Shown piece after piece: positions 12,287 to 22,710 of a DNA stretch of 64,000 nucleotides. Location: contig JAJFPB010000002.1 of the NCBI GenBank assembly GCA_020881915.1, positions 3,534,001-3,598,000 on the forward strand, written 5' to 3'. Within the stretch, counting starts at the first letter, position 1. Each line of letters starts with the position of its first letter. A program made the position numbers and the translations under genes. The notes under the pieces are model-generated. The model had not been told where the DNA came from. It worked only from the letters and a program-made list of their open reading frames with translations, and did no database searches. This stretch comes from Paramyrothecium sp. XJ0827 (lineage: Eukaryota; Ascomycota; Sordariomycetes; Hypocreales; Stachybotryaceae).

Positions 12287-12917
12287 TCACCACACATCCT
12301 CCGGTCTGACTTCATGCTTCTCTCCGTCGTCTCGGATATGTTCGCCATCTGCGTCTCTCTTCATCGCCTTGCGCATGTCAAAGGCGTCCTCGCTGCTCTG
12401 AGTAGGGTCCATGGCGTGATCCCCGTAGTAATCCTTGACAACACGGAACACACTGTAGCCCATGCCCTTGTAGAAGTCTATGGCTCGCTGGTTGCTTTTC
12501 CGCACGAACAAGTCAACAAACCACGCATCATTGGCGTTCGCTGCTGCCTCTAATTGCTCGGTCAGGATTTTTCCAATGCCTAGTCTTCGTGCCTCTGGAG
12601 CCACGGTCAATGCGGTGATGTGGGCGTGCCATGGCAGGTAATGTTCAGAAAATTTGTAGGCATCCGGTGAGGATTCGACTTTGCCCATGACTGTCGGATT
12701 GTGAGAAACGAATGCATGTAGCGGAGAGGGACTTCAAGGTGCACCCACTGTATCCAACTATGTTTCCATCCTGGTCCTCGCAGACTTGAAACAGAGACGG
12801 CCATTTGCAGTGGTATTGAAGGTAAAAACCTAGCTCATATGTTTCCGTCAACGGATCTAAATTGCACTTCGAAAATTTGTTGACATCGCTCGGCTGGAAT
12901 CGTCGGAAGGTTGCCAT
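12287..12917 (-). CDS. NAT3: NatB N-terminal acetyltransferase catalytic subunit
   Basis: Two exons, 12749-12917 and 12287-12690, encode about 190 residues. The N-terminus contains NLDPLTETYELGFYL, the hallmark of Naa20/Nat3, followed by WPSLF. The intron splits the codon for Ile in GYIMGKVE, a block conserved in the family. The GNAT acetyl-CoA binding loop RRLGIG is at about residues 91-96, followed by FVDLFVRKSNQRAIDFYKGM, the end of the GNAT fold. NatB acetylates nascent chains that begin Met-Asp, Met-Glu, Met-Asn or Met-Gln, on the ribosome with its partner Naa25/Mdm20. Length is normal for the family. The C-terminus is charged and probably disordered. It is divergent from the uncharacterised gene at 13486. 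Confidence 0.93.
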
Positions 12918-13485
12918 TGTAGAATGAAACTGCCCCGCAAGACAAGTTTCCAGTAATCAATGTCTCGCGTTCCAGTGAGTCTATGTCTTTGTGTTTGCTG
13001 GAGGATTCCCTTGTCATTAGATCTCACCAACATACACCATAAAAACCGCGGCAAGATCTATTTGGGACGAAATATCAACATCCTACGCTGTTTGTTCAGC
13101 GGTAGGCCTAGGTGGGGTTCATTGTGCGCCATGTACCATCCCTCCTTGCCTAGGTAGAGTCCTTGAGCGTTAAAGTCACTAAAGCGGCAATTAGCCTGGC
13201 AAGAGTACCTTTATATGCTGGCTAGATACCTCGTCTAGCTAGTCCAAGCGGTGATTGTCGAGGGGACACTGCACCTCTGGTGTACCATTTTTTTCTGGAG
13301 AGTGGAGACTTCAACAATACAAAGGCGCTATCAGGCCTGCTCTGGTAAGATTATCTCCCATCCCGCATTATCCAGAGAGGAGCAAAACTACAGCGGTACA
13401 CGAAGTTCACCTGGTCCATATCGGGTGCACACTCGCGATCTTACGAGGCAGGTATCCGTCTAAACAAGGCGGTGCCGGAAACAAC
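12918..13485. promoter_or_regulatory. Divergent promoter, NAT3 / uncharacterised gene
   Basis: A 568 bp spacer. The reading frame of the plus-strand gene stays open upstream to about 13255, but that extension has no ATG in good context and no conserved look, so it is treated as 5' leader. GTACC elements occur near 13204 and 13279. No other gene is supported. Confidence 0.4.
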
Positions 13486-14673
13486 ATGCCACCATCTCCA
13501 CGAACGCCTGGACATTCGAGAAACTCCTCGGCTGTCCACAGTTATTCCGCTTCCCCTCAAGCACGAAGACGTTCTCGGTCATCCTTTACCGATTCCGCAA
13601 CCCCATTTCGAAACAGTTTGAATCCGCAAGATACACTCGACCTGAGCGAAATAGGTGGCAGCGGGATAAATGCGGAGATCAGTGGTGGCATGGGCAATCT
13701 TGCCGATGAATTAGCCGATGCATTCTCTGATTCTAGTGAGGAAGAGGGCAGTTATGACGGTGATTCTGCAGAGGGATTCGGCGAAGAGACAGGCTATTCG
13801 CGGACTTCGCGAGAAGTGCAAGCTGGGACTGTAGCTAGTGGCCACCCGGTCCATGAAGGCACTCTCAACCTGCCCTCTCACCATGCTCGTGGCCTGCAGA
13901 GAAAAGGGGGTGAATACGATGGCAGCGAGTACGGCTCCGAGTCAGACCTAGATTCTCCTGGAATCCCGCCGAGTCTGGTTGCAAGGATTGACGCCGTGGA
14001 ATCCCTGGCCAGGCGCGGCACCGAGAACTACGGCGGACCAACAGATGGTGTATTCCAACGGGTCACAGATAGCCTACGGGACCTTGGTTCGCAGTCCACC
14101 GTGGAAGGCAGTGCTTCCAGGTCAGTGTTGGCCCGCTTGCAATTTGGATTAACTGCTGACCTACGTAGGCTAATAACGGCGCACACTGCTCTAACAACTC
14201 ACCTGACACACCAGACGAGACAGTTACACAGTCTCACTTTTCCTCTTCTCTCTCCTTTAGTCGTACCCCCCAGCGGGGAGACCATTGATGAATTGTTACC
14301 CATCCTAGCATCACTGACGAACGAGATGCCGCGGCCTTCAACCGCAGCCTTCACATCGTTGACTGCCCTCCATTCCACCACAGCAGACCTTGTACAAACA
14401 CTCAACTACCTATCCGATACACTACATATGTCACGTCAAACAACCGCGACAGCAACCAGACGCCTGAAAAGCGCCAAAGAGTTGGTTGCTGAGATGAAAA
14501 GAGAAGAAGAGCTTCGAGAGGAAGGGGAGCGTTGGCTCTCCCGTGGGAATTGGGGCGAGAGATTGCAAAACAGGGAATGTGCTGGAGTATGCGGCGAGGT
14601 CATTGGAGGCTTCGAAGAAGTGTGTAATGGGTGGCGAGAGCGCTTACTGGCTCAGGCTGAATCCCAGGCCTAG
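13486..14673 (+). CDS. Uncharacterised conserved fungal coiled-coil protein
   Basis: A single exon encodes 395 residues from the ATG in the context AACATGCC. I do not recognise a named family. The first 100 residues are Ser/Pro/Arg-rich (MPPSPRTPGHSRNSS) with many SP and TP sites. An acidic stretch follows (SDSSEEEGSYDGDSAEGFGE, about residues 85-110). The C-terminal half, from about residue 160, is predicted helical. It contains two blocks that look conserved: IPPSLVARIDAVESLARRGTEN, and the end with WLSRGNWGERLQNRECAGVC followed by a Trp-containing helix. A heptad-like, highly charged region (KRLKSAKELVAEMKREEEL type) precedes it. The layout of a disordered phospho-rich N-terminus with a helical C-terminal domain resembles cytoskeletal or spindle-pole scaffold proteins, but that is speculation. 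There are no membrane segments or enzyme motifs. Confidence 0.75.
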   Translation: MPPSPRTPGHSRNSSAVHSYSASPQARRRSRSSFTDSATPFRNSLNPQDTLDLSEIGGSGINAEISGGMGNLADELADAFSDSSEEEGSYDGDSAEGFGEETGYSRTSREVQAGTVASGHPVHEGTLNLPSHHARGLQRKGGEYDGSEYGSESDLDSPGIPPSLVARIDAVESLARRGTENYGGPTDGVFQRVTDSLRDLGSQSTVEGSASRSVLARLQFGLTADLRRLITAHTALTTHLTHQTRQLHSLTFPLLSPLVVPPSGETIDELLPILASLTNEMPRPSTAAFTSLTALHSTTADLVQTLNYLSDTLHMSRQTTATATRRLKSAKELVAEMKREEELREEGERWLSRGNWGERLQNRECAGVCGEVIGGFEEVCNGWRERLLAQAESQA

Positions 14674-16421
14674 GTCATTCTCATGGAAGAGGATTTGAGT
14701 CGCCTCTGACAGCTGCACGCACAACTCGAGTGGACAGCATAATGAACAGCTTCTGAGCAAGGGTTTCGGGACACTATAGACGGCATTGTGTTATAGATCA
14801 CACATAATGAATGAATGACACTAGCCATAGCGTTTGCGCCAGGCCATGAACGGTCTATCGGTTTCGCATATAGCAGAAAGCAAGGAACACTTTTGATCAA
14901 ACCCCTCGAACTCATGACTATGCCAGACGTAGGTTGAAGCGGGAACCAGAAAGATGCCGGCAGCGAAAAGGTACTGGGTTGGGGGTCCTCCCCAACTCTC
15001 AACTGTTTAAGCAAGAATGCACGAAGGAATAAGTGAACAGTAGCCTTTGGAAAGGAAAGCGCCCTGATATTCACGCTTTAAATTCAACTGCACGCGCCAA
15101 TAACCAGTGATGAAAGCCGCGTCAGGCCTGATAAAACGGCCTTGATTGGCTGATCTTCATTCGCTTTCGGCGAGCCGTCAATTCAGAGACAATGAGGGAG
15201 GGGCTGGGAAGCGTGTGTTAATCAACGCGACCACGCGTTCAGTTTGGCAGACGACGCGAATTAAAGACACTGTGCTAGACGCATGTTGATACCAGATTCC
15301 ACACAGTGCGAAAACAGAGTGGGGGATTTGCCCTCTGCCACGGTCGCGTTCAGTGGTTTTAATGGGTAGCCCCTCTGAAAACAAGACGCTGTGGTTGACT
15401 GTCAGCCAACCATTTGCGGAAAGCGATTCTGATCCGGCAACGCGACCCGCTATCAGACCTCCTTTGAACATGGCCTCCGACAATTAAAAACAACAACACA
15501 CAGGGGTTGAGGCGCCCTTGCCAGGACGCATCGTGGGCACTCGCGACGAAGAAAGCAGCGAATAATAACAACAAAAACACAAGACACTGCGGTCTTTGAA
15601 CTTGGTGTCTAATGATGAATCAATGAACCAGTGGATTATTCCGAGAGACGTGCTGGGGTGTTGGTGCTACAACTCTTATTCAGGTCTGGAACTTCAGCTA
15701 AGGTTAATGCGAGCAAGAGGAGCGACATGTGTAGTGAAGTGAGAGCTTGAGCCCGACAATCGTGGGAAAATGAATCCAATGCTTGGGTTCAGGTGTGCCC
15801 GGGGCGCTCGCGTTTCTTGTTCCACTTTCCTGGCAGGTAGGGTGAGGTACCTAACTCAGTGCTAGCCCAATGCCGGTTACTAAGGGTACCTCAAGGCACG
15901 TTAGCCTCTGCATGGAGATGGGAAGTGCCTTTTTGGAGGTACCGTTTGGGCGAACGACGCATCCCAGGCTTAGCGCGCTCTCCCCCCCCGATAATCAACC
16001 TCCCTCCATCAGCCGTCACCAGCAGCTCCAAGCACCTTTACACGATCCCGCCCTCCGTCAATGTTATTCCCATTTCCTCCTTCCACACTCTAGTGCAACG
16101 TCCTAAAATACGTCTCCCGACTTCAGCGCATTAGTGGAAGATTGATCGGCGGGTCCTATCACGATATCCAACACTTTTGCAATCGCCGTCATCGCAAAGC
16201 ATGTCCATTCGACTCGGCTCACGGTGATCACGATCCATCCGTTCTCCCGACGATCAACTTCCCTTCTCCTCCTCGTCCCACCGCGGCCTCATACTCAGTG
16301 GCCTCTGTGTTTCTTACCCACCCCTCGCCTGTTCTTCGGTCGCCAGGTCCACCTTCTCGATTACGATCGGAGCTCTTAACCACCCTGCCGCCTGGTAGCT
16401 TTTGCCACGACCGAGTTGGCA
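14674..16421. promoter_or_regulatory. Long 5' region of CDH1
   Basis: About 1.75 kb with no supportable gene. AGGTACC elements occur at 15844-15852 (GAGGTACCT), about 15887 and about 15938. From about 15970 to the CDH1 start the strand is strongly CT-rich, with a run of C at 15982-15989, typical of a fungal promoter and long 5' leader. Open frames in this part (15859-16134, 16142-16498) are low-complexity and not called. Confidence 0.45.
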
Positions 16422-18381
16422 ATGACGCTCTCTGCGGAGCTTCAACCCACGAACCCGATAGCACAATCGTCAGGCTCCTCCAAAAGGACGTTGAATGACT
16501 CGAAAGCATCACCTATGACAAGCCCGGCTCGCATGGCAACACCCCCGCCACCTTCCGAGCGAGGACGACTAGAATCGAGGAAAAATGTCGATAGCAACAC
16601 CACTTCTCGGCGCATACGTCAAGGAACACGAGCTAGTGATGCATCTCGCGCTTCTCCCTTTGATCCCGAGGCACTCGACCATGCCCTGATTCGAGAGTTT
16701 CAGAGGCCGCAGCGGGAGAGCACACCCAGCGCAAGCCCTCACCGTAAGCGCCAGCGAATAAATGGCGATCGGTTAGTCCTCAACTGCTGGCCAATATAGG
16801 TCACTCGATCGAGCAAGGTCTAATTTCCATAGTTTCATTCCCACGCGGTCTGGGCAGGACTTGCAAGCAAGCTACAGCCTCCTTCACGAAGACGGCTCAC
16901 CAGCCACTCCCTCCAAACAGAAGAAGCGTACGCCTCATGGCGAGCTTCACTTTCAGAAGAGTGAGTAACATCAATTGCGTTGCGGTGAATTGCTTTGACT
17001 GATCTGCGTAGCCGAGGAAGCTAACCGAACCTTCTCAACACTGCTCCGTGCTGAGTTGTTTGAGAGCTCTGTGCCCCAAGCCCCAGCTCAAATATCGTCA
17101 CCAGAACACACCCTACCCAGCTCGTCTCATGTCAGTGCACATGACGGCACAAGGTCCCATACACCACCAAATAATACCTCTGCTACCTCTATCCCCTCTT
17201 CACTTACGCCATCAACACCTCACAAGAACCTCTTCTCATACATGTCCCCTCGGCATCACAACCAGGTTGCTGGGCACCCAACGCCTTCAAAAACGCCACA
17301 AAGTCGGCATGGACCAAACCTAGACACCCGCGCTGAAATTTACAGCTTATCACCTGTACGTCTGGGGAGCCAGCAAATGCTTTTGAGCCCTCGTCGTCAA
17401 CCTAGAGCCGTTAGCAAGGTCCCTTACAAGGTTCTCGATGCACCTGAGTTAGCAGACGACTTTTATCTGAATTTAGTCGACTGGGGTAGCGCCAACGTCC
17501 TTGGTGTTGGACTGGGCTCAAGCGTTTTCTTGTGGAACGCCCAGACGAGCAAGGTCAACAAGCTTTGCACCCTTGAGGACGATACTGTTACAAGCGTATC
17601 CTGGATCCAAAAGGGCACTCATTTAGCAGTTGGAACAGGTAAAGGCCTCGTGCAAATTTGGGATGCAGAGAAGGTACGGAGGCTCCGAACCATGACTGGC
17701 CACACTGCGAGAGTTGGAGCTTTGGCTTGGAATACTCATATTCTCACGTCGGGATCCCGCGACCGACTGATATATCACCGCGATGTGAGAGCCCCAGACC
17801 AATGGCTCCGAAAGCTTGTGGGGCATAAGCAAGAAGTATGCGGACTGAAGTGGAACTGCGAGGACGGTCAATTGGCGAGCGGGGGCAACGACAACAAACT
17901 CATGGTTTGGGACAAGCTTTCTGAAACGCCATTATGGAAGTTTTCCGATCACACTGCTGCTGTCAAAGCGATCTCTTGGTCGCCTCACCAACGGGGTTTG
18001 TTGGCATCGGGAGGCGGAACGGCTGACAGACGCATCATATTCCATGATACGGTCAAAGGGACGGTTGTCAACGAAATCGACACTGGTAGCCAAGTGTGCA
18101 ACCTTGCTTGGTCGAAGAATTCGAATGAGATTGTCTCGACCCATGGATACAGTCAAAATCAGATTGTGGTCTGGAAATACCCGTCCATGACACAAGTTGC
18201 CAGCTTGACTGGGCATACTTATCGTGTGCTCTATTTAGCAATGAGTCCTGACGGCCGAGTGGTAGTAACAGGTGCTGGCGACGAAACTCTAAGGTTTTGG
18301 TCAGTCTTTGGTCGGCGGCCAGGGACTCGCGAGGATGGAGAAAGTGGTGGCCGCCTTGCTGATTGGGGTGTAATACGATAA
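16422..18381 (+). CDS. CDH1: APC/C activator Cdh1 (Fizzy-related, WD40)
   Basis: Exons 16422-16771, 16833-16960 and 17012-18381 encode about 615 residues. The C-box DRFIPTR is created by splicing of exons 1 and 2 (about residues 116-122). It contacts the anaphase-promoting complex. The N-terminal 290 residues are Ser/Pro/Thr-rich with many SP/TP sites, fitting the known CDK phosphorylation that keeps Cdh1 off the APC/C. Seven WD40 blades run from about residue 295 to 600 and form the degron-binding propeller; the RVL motif is in TYRVLYLAMSPDG. The protein ends in Ile-Arg, the IR tail that binds TPR subunits. The C-box context GQDL, the spacing and the IR tail favour Cdh1/Hct1 over Cdc20. Cdh1 targets mitotic cyclins and Cdc20 for ubiquitination in late mitosis and G1. 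Confidence 0.94.
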
Positions 18382-19263
18382 TTCGTTGACACTCGATATG
18401 GTCGTAGACCATTCCCACCTTCGACATCTTGGTATTGTGCATACCTCGGCTTAATCTCCATTTCGAAGACTACTCCATGCAGCATCAAACCTCTAGCGGA
18501 ATATTTTCAAAGCCTACCTTCGGCATTTATATCACCACATCGTTTTTCCGGCGAAGAAGTGGGGGACGGATCGTGGAAAATTAGGGCTTTGTATCACTCT
18601 GCATTCCTTTGGCGTTACGGCACAGCCCTTTGTTTTTTCAGGGCTTGGGACTGTTTGTGCTGGTATAGATGACATGATATCACGGACACGGGGCAGGTTG
18701 AGGTTGGACTGGTACATAGGAGAAGTTGGGACCGGACAGAACCAGCGTGGTGGCTCAATCTAGCGATGAACTTGTTACTTCAAGACAGCATAGCGCAACT
18801 CGACAGAGAAATGATTTGATTCTGAGAATGATGCGTCGAAACAAAATACAGGAGATGGTGTTTACTGGAAGAAGCAGAACGCCGTGGTAAAGGAACTAGG
18901 TACCGGTTTGATGTTGAGGAAAATACGAAACACATTCAATACCGGGTATAACTATCAACTATAACTAGATATTGGCATCATGTGCCCAGAATGAGGCAGC
19001 AAGTCCAAAGGTACGGGCTCCAAACACCCGCAAACCGCGACCCCCAAGATGCCGGCGAGCACTACATTGCCCAGCCTGTTGTCATCTAAAGACTGCGCAA
19101 ACAACAAAATCATTAAGACAGAATAGCTCACATGTCTGTCACAGAACGAAGACCACCTCATCCCATCTTGCTTCCTTGCCCTGCCACAGACTGAGGCTAA
19201 TAGTTGCACGATCTAGAAAAACGCAACTTACAATATGAAACTTTGTCAAAACTTTAAATACTG
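18382..19263. other. Convergent 3' flanks, CDH1 and GPC1
   Basis: About 0.88 kb between the ends of two convergent genes. No coding potential was seen. TAGGTACCGG occurs at about 18898-18907. An AT-rich stretch at 18930-18975 may contain polyadenylation signals. Confidence 0.45.
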
Positions 19264-20922
19264 TTAGTTGTTAAGCTCTTGCCTAGTTTTCCTTTCCCGA
19301 GCGATGTCCTTAGAGGATTCGTCCAAGGCGGTTGCGGTTGCGGTCTGGTCGTCAAGGAGCGGAATGCGGTCAAGACTGGTAGTCCGACCCATACCGGGCT
19401 TCTGCTGTCCTTCTTGACCAGTCGCTGAGTCAAGTGCTGGCACCTGAAGGCTAGATGTAGGAGCCGAAGGGTTGTCTGGATGAGGTGTGATGAGCGGAGA
19501 CTGGAGCATGAGCTCTGGGTCTTTCTGCCATCTCATCACTTCGGTCCTCATAGCCTCCAGCTCTTTCTGGAAGCGTTTGCCGAAAACATCGATGTAGTAT
19601 GTTGAGCCGTTCCAGATGCTCCATGCGAATACGATCACCAGAAATGCGGAAGATGCATATCGGCTATAGAACCAAAGCGAGCAGGGAAGCATGGTTGTCA
19701 CGGCGTAACAGTACTGAATCATCATGAAAGCCGGCTCCTGTAATGGACCAGGCAAGGAGAGAACAAATCTGCCAATCCAAGTTTTCGCATAGGATCTCCG
19801 CAGCCATGTAAAGGATGTAGGCCGACCAGCAGCAATCTTCTCTCGGCGACGGACAGTTATGAAGAAGTAATAGCTGAGCTGCCATACGGCGTATGGGATA
19901 GAGCTCCATGCCAGCATTGAAAAGACGTTGGCATAGGCCGTTGGGGAACCAGGTGGAGAGGTTTTGATCGTCCAGATAGCTGGGAATCGTGTCATTTGTA
20001 AGTCGCCCGGGAGAAGATGCACGATACAATGAAGCGTCGCACAGGGCATGATGTGGATGAAAAGTGAGGTGACTTTGTCGAAGCTGTGGAAGACGAGCGA
20101 GTTACGCCACATGATGATGGCGACGGCGTTATTGCCATAGGCCAGACAGTATGCCGCAGTAAAGAGGCGCTTGGATTTCGGGAAGACCCAGATGCTCAAG
20201 GAGAGCAGTAGATTGACGAAGTAGCACAAATCGACGAGGAAGTAATGCATGCCCCGTCGGTGGTAGGTGAAGATTCGTATGGGCATGAAGTAGACAAGCT
20301 GTGCAGTATACCAGAGATGGAAGTACTCGGGAAAGCCACCGATAAGATATCCACTGATGAAGATGTTCATAACGCCGCAAATAAAGGATATCTTCTCGCG
20401 GAGACTGACGGCCTTGGTGTTGTTCCATTGCTTGCCTAGCTTCTCGACACGCTGACGCATGCGCCTTCTGTAGCGATCGAAACGTTCATCGGCCGAGGGA
20501 ACGCGCCGCCTCCATTCTTCGACCATACGTTCGCGGGCCACCTGAGTCTTGGATTTGAACGCATCGCGCGAGCGACGCACCTTGTCGGTCTGGGCTGAGA
20601 AGCCCTTTTGTAGCTTCTCAAGTTGTTGAGGAAGGGCAAAGTTATCAAGTAGGTCGAGTACGGAGAGTCTGTCGAGGGGAGGAATGGAGTCCCAGTCGTC
20701 CGGTTGAGAGCTAGTACTACCGGAGAAGGAAGGGTTCCTTGAAAGCTTTGGCTCTGTAGCGCTCCATGTCGGCGTGTCTAGTATCGTGTGGTCGAGGGGT
20801 GAGGAGCTGAGAGGCGGCGACGAGGGTTCGAGCTCAGGAGGTCCCATTTCGTCGCCATCGCCAAGGACGGGGTCTGACTTGCTCCTCATTGGGATAGGTT
20901 CTGCTTTGGGGTCGTCGTCCAT
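19264..20922 (-). CDS. GPC1: Glycerophosphocholine acyltransferase Gpc1
   Basis: A single coding exon encodes 552 residues from the ATG before DDDPKAEPIP. The N-terminal 190 residues are hydrophilic, with a Ser/Pro-rich part and basic helices (RRRMRQRVEKLGKQW). Then comes a polytopic membrane domain of about eight segments, beginning REKISFICGVMNIFISGYLI, with conserved blocks YHRRGMHYFLVDLCYFVN, NSLVFHSFDKVTSLFIHI and MPCATLH. This is the DUF2838/Gpc1 family. The yeast enzyme (YGR149W) acylates glycerophosphocholine with acyl-CoA to lysophosphatidylcholine, the first step of a phosphatidylcholine deacylation-reacylation cycle in the ER. The C-terminal 90 residues are cytosolic and disordered. 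A strong acceptor (TTTACAG) ends 3 bp before the ATG, and a GTACGT donor at 21003 would give a 79 bp 5' leader intron (20925-21003). The domain call is firm; the activity is inferred from the family. Confidence 0.9.
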   Translation of the reverse strand: MDDDPKAEPIPMRSKSDPVLGDGDEMGPPELEPSSPPLSSSPLDHTILDTPTWSATEPKLSRNPSFSGSTSSQPDDWDSIPPLDRLSVLDLLDNFALPQQLEKLQKGFSAQTDKVRRSRDAFKSKTQVARERMVEEWRRRVPSADERFDRYRRRMRQRVEKLGKQWNNTKAVSLREKISFICGVMNIFISGYLIGGFPEYFHLWYTAQLVYFMPIRIFTYHRRGMHYFLVDLCYFVNLLLSLSIWVFPKSKRLFTAAYCLAYGNNAVAIIMWRNSLVFHSFDKVTSLFIHIMPCATLHCIVHLLPGDLQMTRFPAIWTIKTSPPGSPTAYANVFSMLAWSSIPYAVWQLSYYFFITVRRREKIAAGRPTSFTWLRRSYAKTWIGRFVLSLPGPLQEPAFMMIQYCYAVTTMLPCSLWFYSRYASSAFLVIVFAWSIWNGSTYYIDVFGKRFQKELEAMRTEVMRWQKDPELMLQSPLITPHPDNPSAPTSSLQVPALDSATGQEGQQKPGMGRTTSLDRIPLLDDQTATATALDESSKDIARERKTRQELNN

Positions 20923-22710
20923 GACTGTAAAGAGATTTGAATTAGCTTCGCGTTCGAGAACCAAACACCGAGATGGTAATGGAGCCGGGATGGAGCAACG
21001 TACTGGTTGACGTCGGTGGTCGGGTGGTTGGTAAATGGATCAGGTAGCAGGTATTGGAAGGGAAATAGTTGGAAGCTGATTGGAAAGAGGTTCGGAGGAG
21101 AATCAAGTGAAAGGCGTGTTCGTCGAACCGGTAGGTGTAGGAGTTGACGAGTCAACCTGGCGAAGGACCTTAGACGAGAATGCGACAGACCTTACAACTT
21201 GGACTGCAAGTTGAAAAGAATCCACCGACGGCTATTGATTAGAAGCCCGACGAGATCGTCGGATAGGTAGAGGCACAAGGGGGAATAGAGACGTAGGTTT
21301 TGAAGTTAGACAATGGTAGGAGGGATACAGGAGGTGGCAATGGCGATGATGGAATTAGGAGCTGATCCCTGATACCCTGGTTTGAAGCCAGCTGCCAGCT
21401 ATCACGTCCAAGATTGCCGGGCCATGTACCTATTATTGGGGCCGGAGGGTGGGAGGTACCTCGTGGCTTAGATTCGAGGCAGACTGTTTAGCCCAACATG
21501 GCCGAAACTCGAGCTAAAACAGACTGCTGACAGGTAGCCCGACGCTGACGATGCTCATTCCGCAGGCATGATACTTGTTTCGAACTTTTTTGAGTTTCCC
21601 CTGTTCGGGCGGTCACGTACCTTAGCACTCAGTACCTTGCCTTGCGGGAAAGTAACGTAGGTGGGTAGAGCAACAAGGAACATCGGTAGAATATACTTGT
21701 ATGGCAGGGATCCCTGTGCGGTCGTGTGCCTGGACATGGCAGGTCCGGTAGAAGTACACAGTACGCGGTTCCACATGGCTGCATCATCGTGGAGACATGA
21801 AAGACCACATGCTAGGATGGGTGTGATGTTGACGTCGGTGTCGACATGCGCAACAAAGAAAACCCACCTGCAGCAATCTAGGCACATGATGGCACCGCCT
21901 GCTTTAGGGCACTCCATCACTTCTGTGGAATGGCGGGACGTAGTCGCAGCAGGTGTTGCCGTCCGGACGTGTGGTTGGACACCAACATTGCAGCCCTTTG
22001 CAAGCTCTACGTAGACTACATGGCACGTTATCGTCAGACCAGGCTCCAACCATTTAGTACGACGCACCTAAGCCGGGCCTTTTTAGTAAAGGGCTTTTTT
22101 ATTTTCATTTTGCCTTCACAGAAATGTTGGCTGCCTAAGTTAAGTAGCTAAGGTAGTTAATATGATACTGTCACTCTGATCTCTCCTGATATCGTGGCAT
22201 TTTAGGTACCATACCTTATGTACACCGTTCTCCCCCAGCTAGTACCTGGAGGTAAGGTACCTCTAGGTCGGTACTGCATGCAAACAGAAGCATTGCCATT
22301 CTGGAAGGTCTCCACAGCCCGCTTCAATGAAGGCCAGCGGCTCGAGTGATCCGTGCGTCGCCTCCCCACGTTGGCGGCACACCTCGACCTCAACACCACG
22401 GAGTTTGTCGCGTTCGACGCGTTAAGGCCTTGTCGTGCCACCTCCCATAATCACATCCCCCCCACTTGCGATGCTTTTTTGCGACGTCAACTCGCACGCC
22501 TGATCTACCTTCACGAGAGGGCTCATGCGCACTAGGTTTGCATCCAATCTACTCGGCCCTGTGCGCGTTTGTCGCCCCTTGTTATCCGTGAGGGACACGC
22601 GCCGCTCCGTCACCCTCTGCGCCTCCGGTTGCAGTCTTGAAGGCGCCTCCTGTCTCTGCTTCGCGTTGCGCCATTGAGTAGCTGCTGCTGGCAGCAAAGC
22701 ATCCGGCACC
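20923..22710. promoter_or_regulatory. Divergent promoter region, GPC1 / SMC1
   Basis: About 1.8 kb between two divergent starts. It contains the probable GPC1 5' leader intron (20925-21003) and several AGGTAC elements: GAGGTACCTC at 21453-21462, and a dense group at 22201-22275 including GGAGGTAAGGTACCTCTAGG. An ACGCGT hexamer lies at 22417-22422, about 290 bp before the SMC1 start. A minus-strand open frame at 21555-22067 was inspected and not accepted as a gene. Confidence 0.45.

Noticed and set aside
21555..22067. 170-codon minus-strand frame between GPC1 and SMC1
   Set aside because: Cys/His/Thr-rich noise with no family resemblance; the opposite strand is open equally long.
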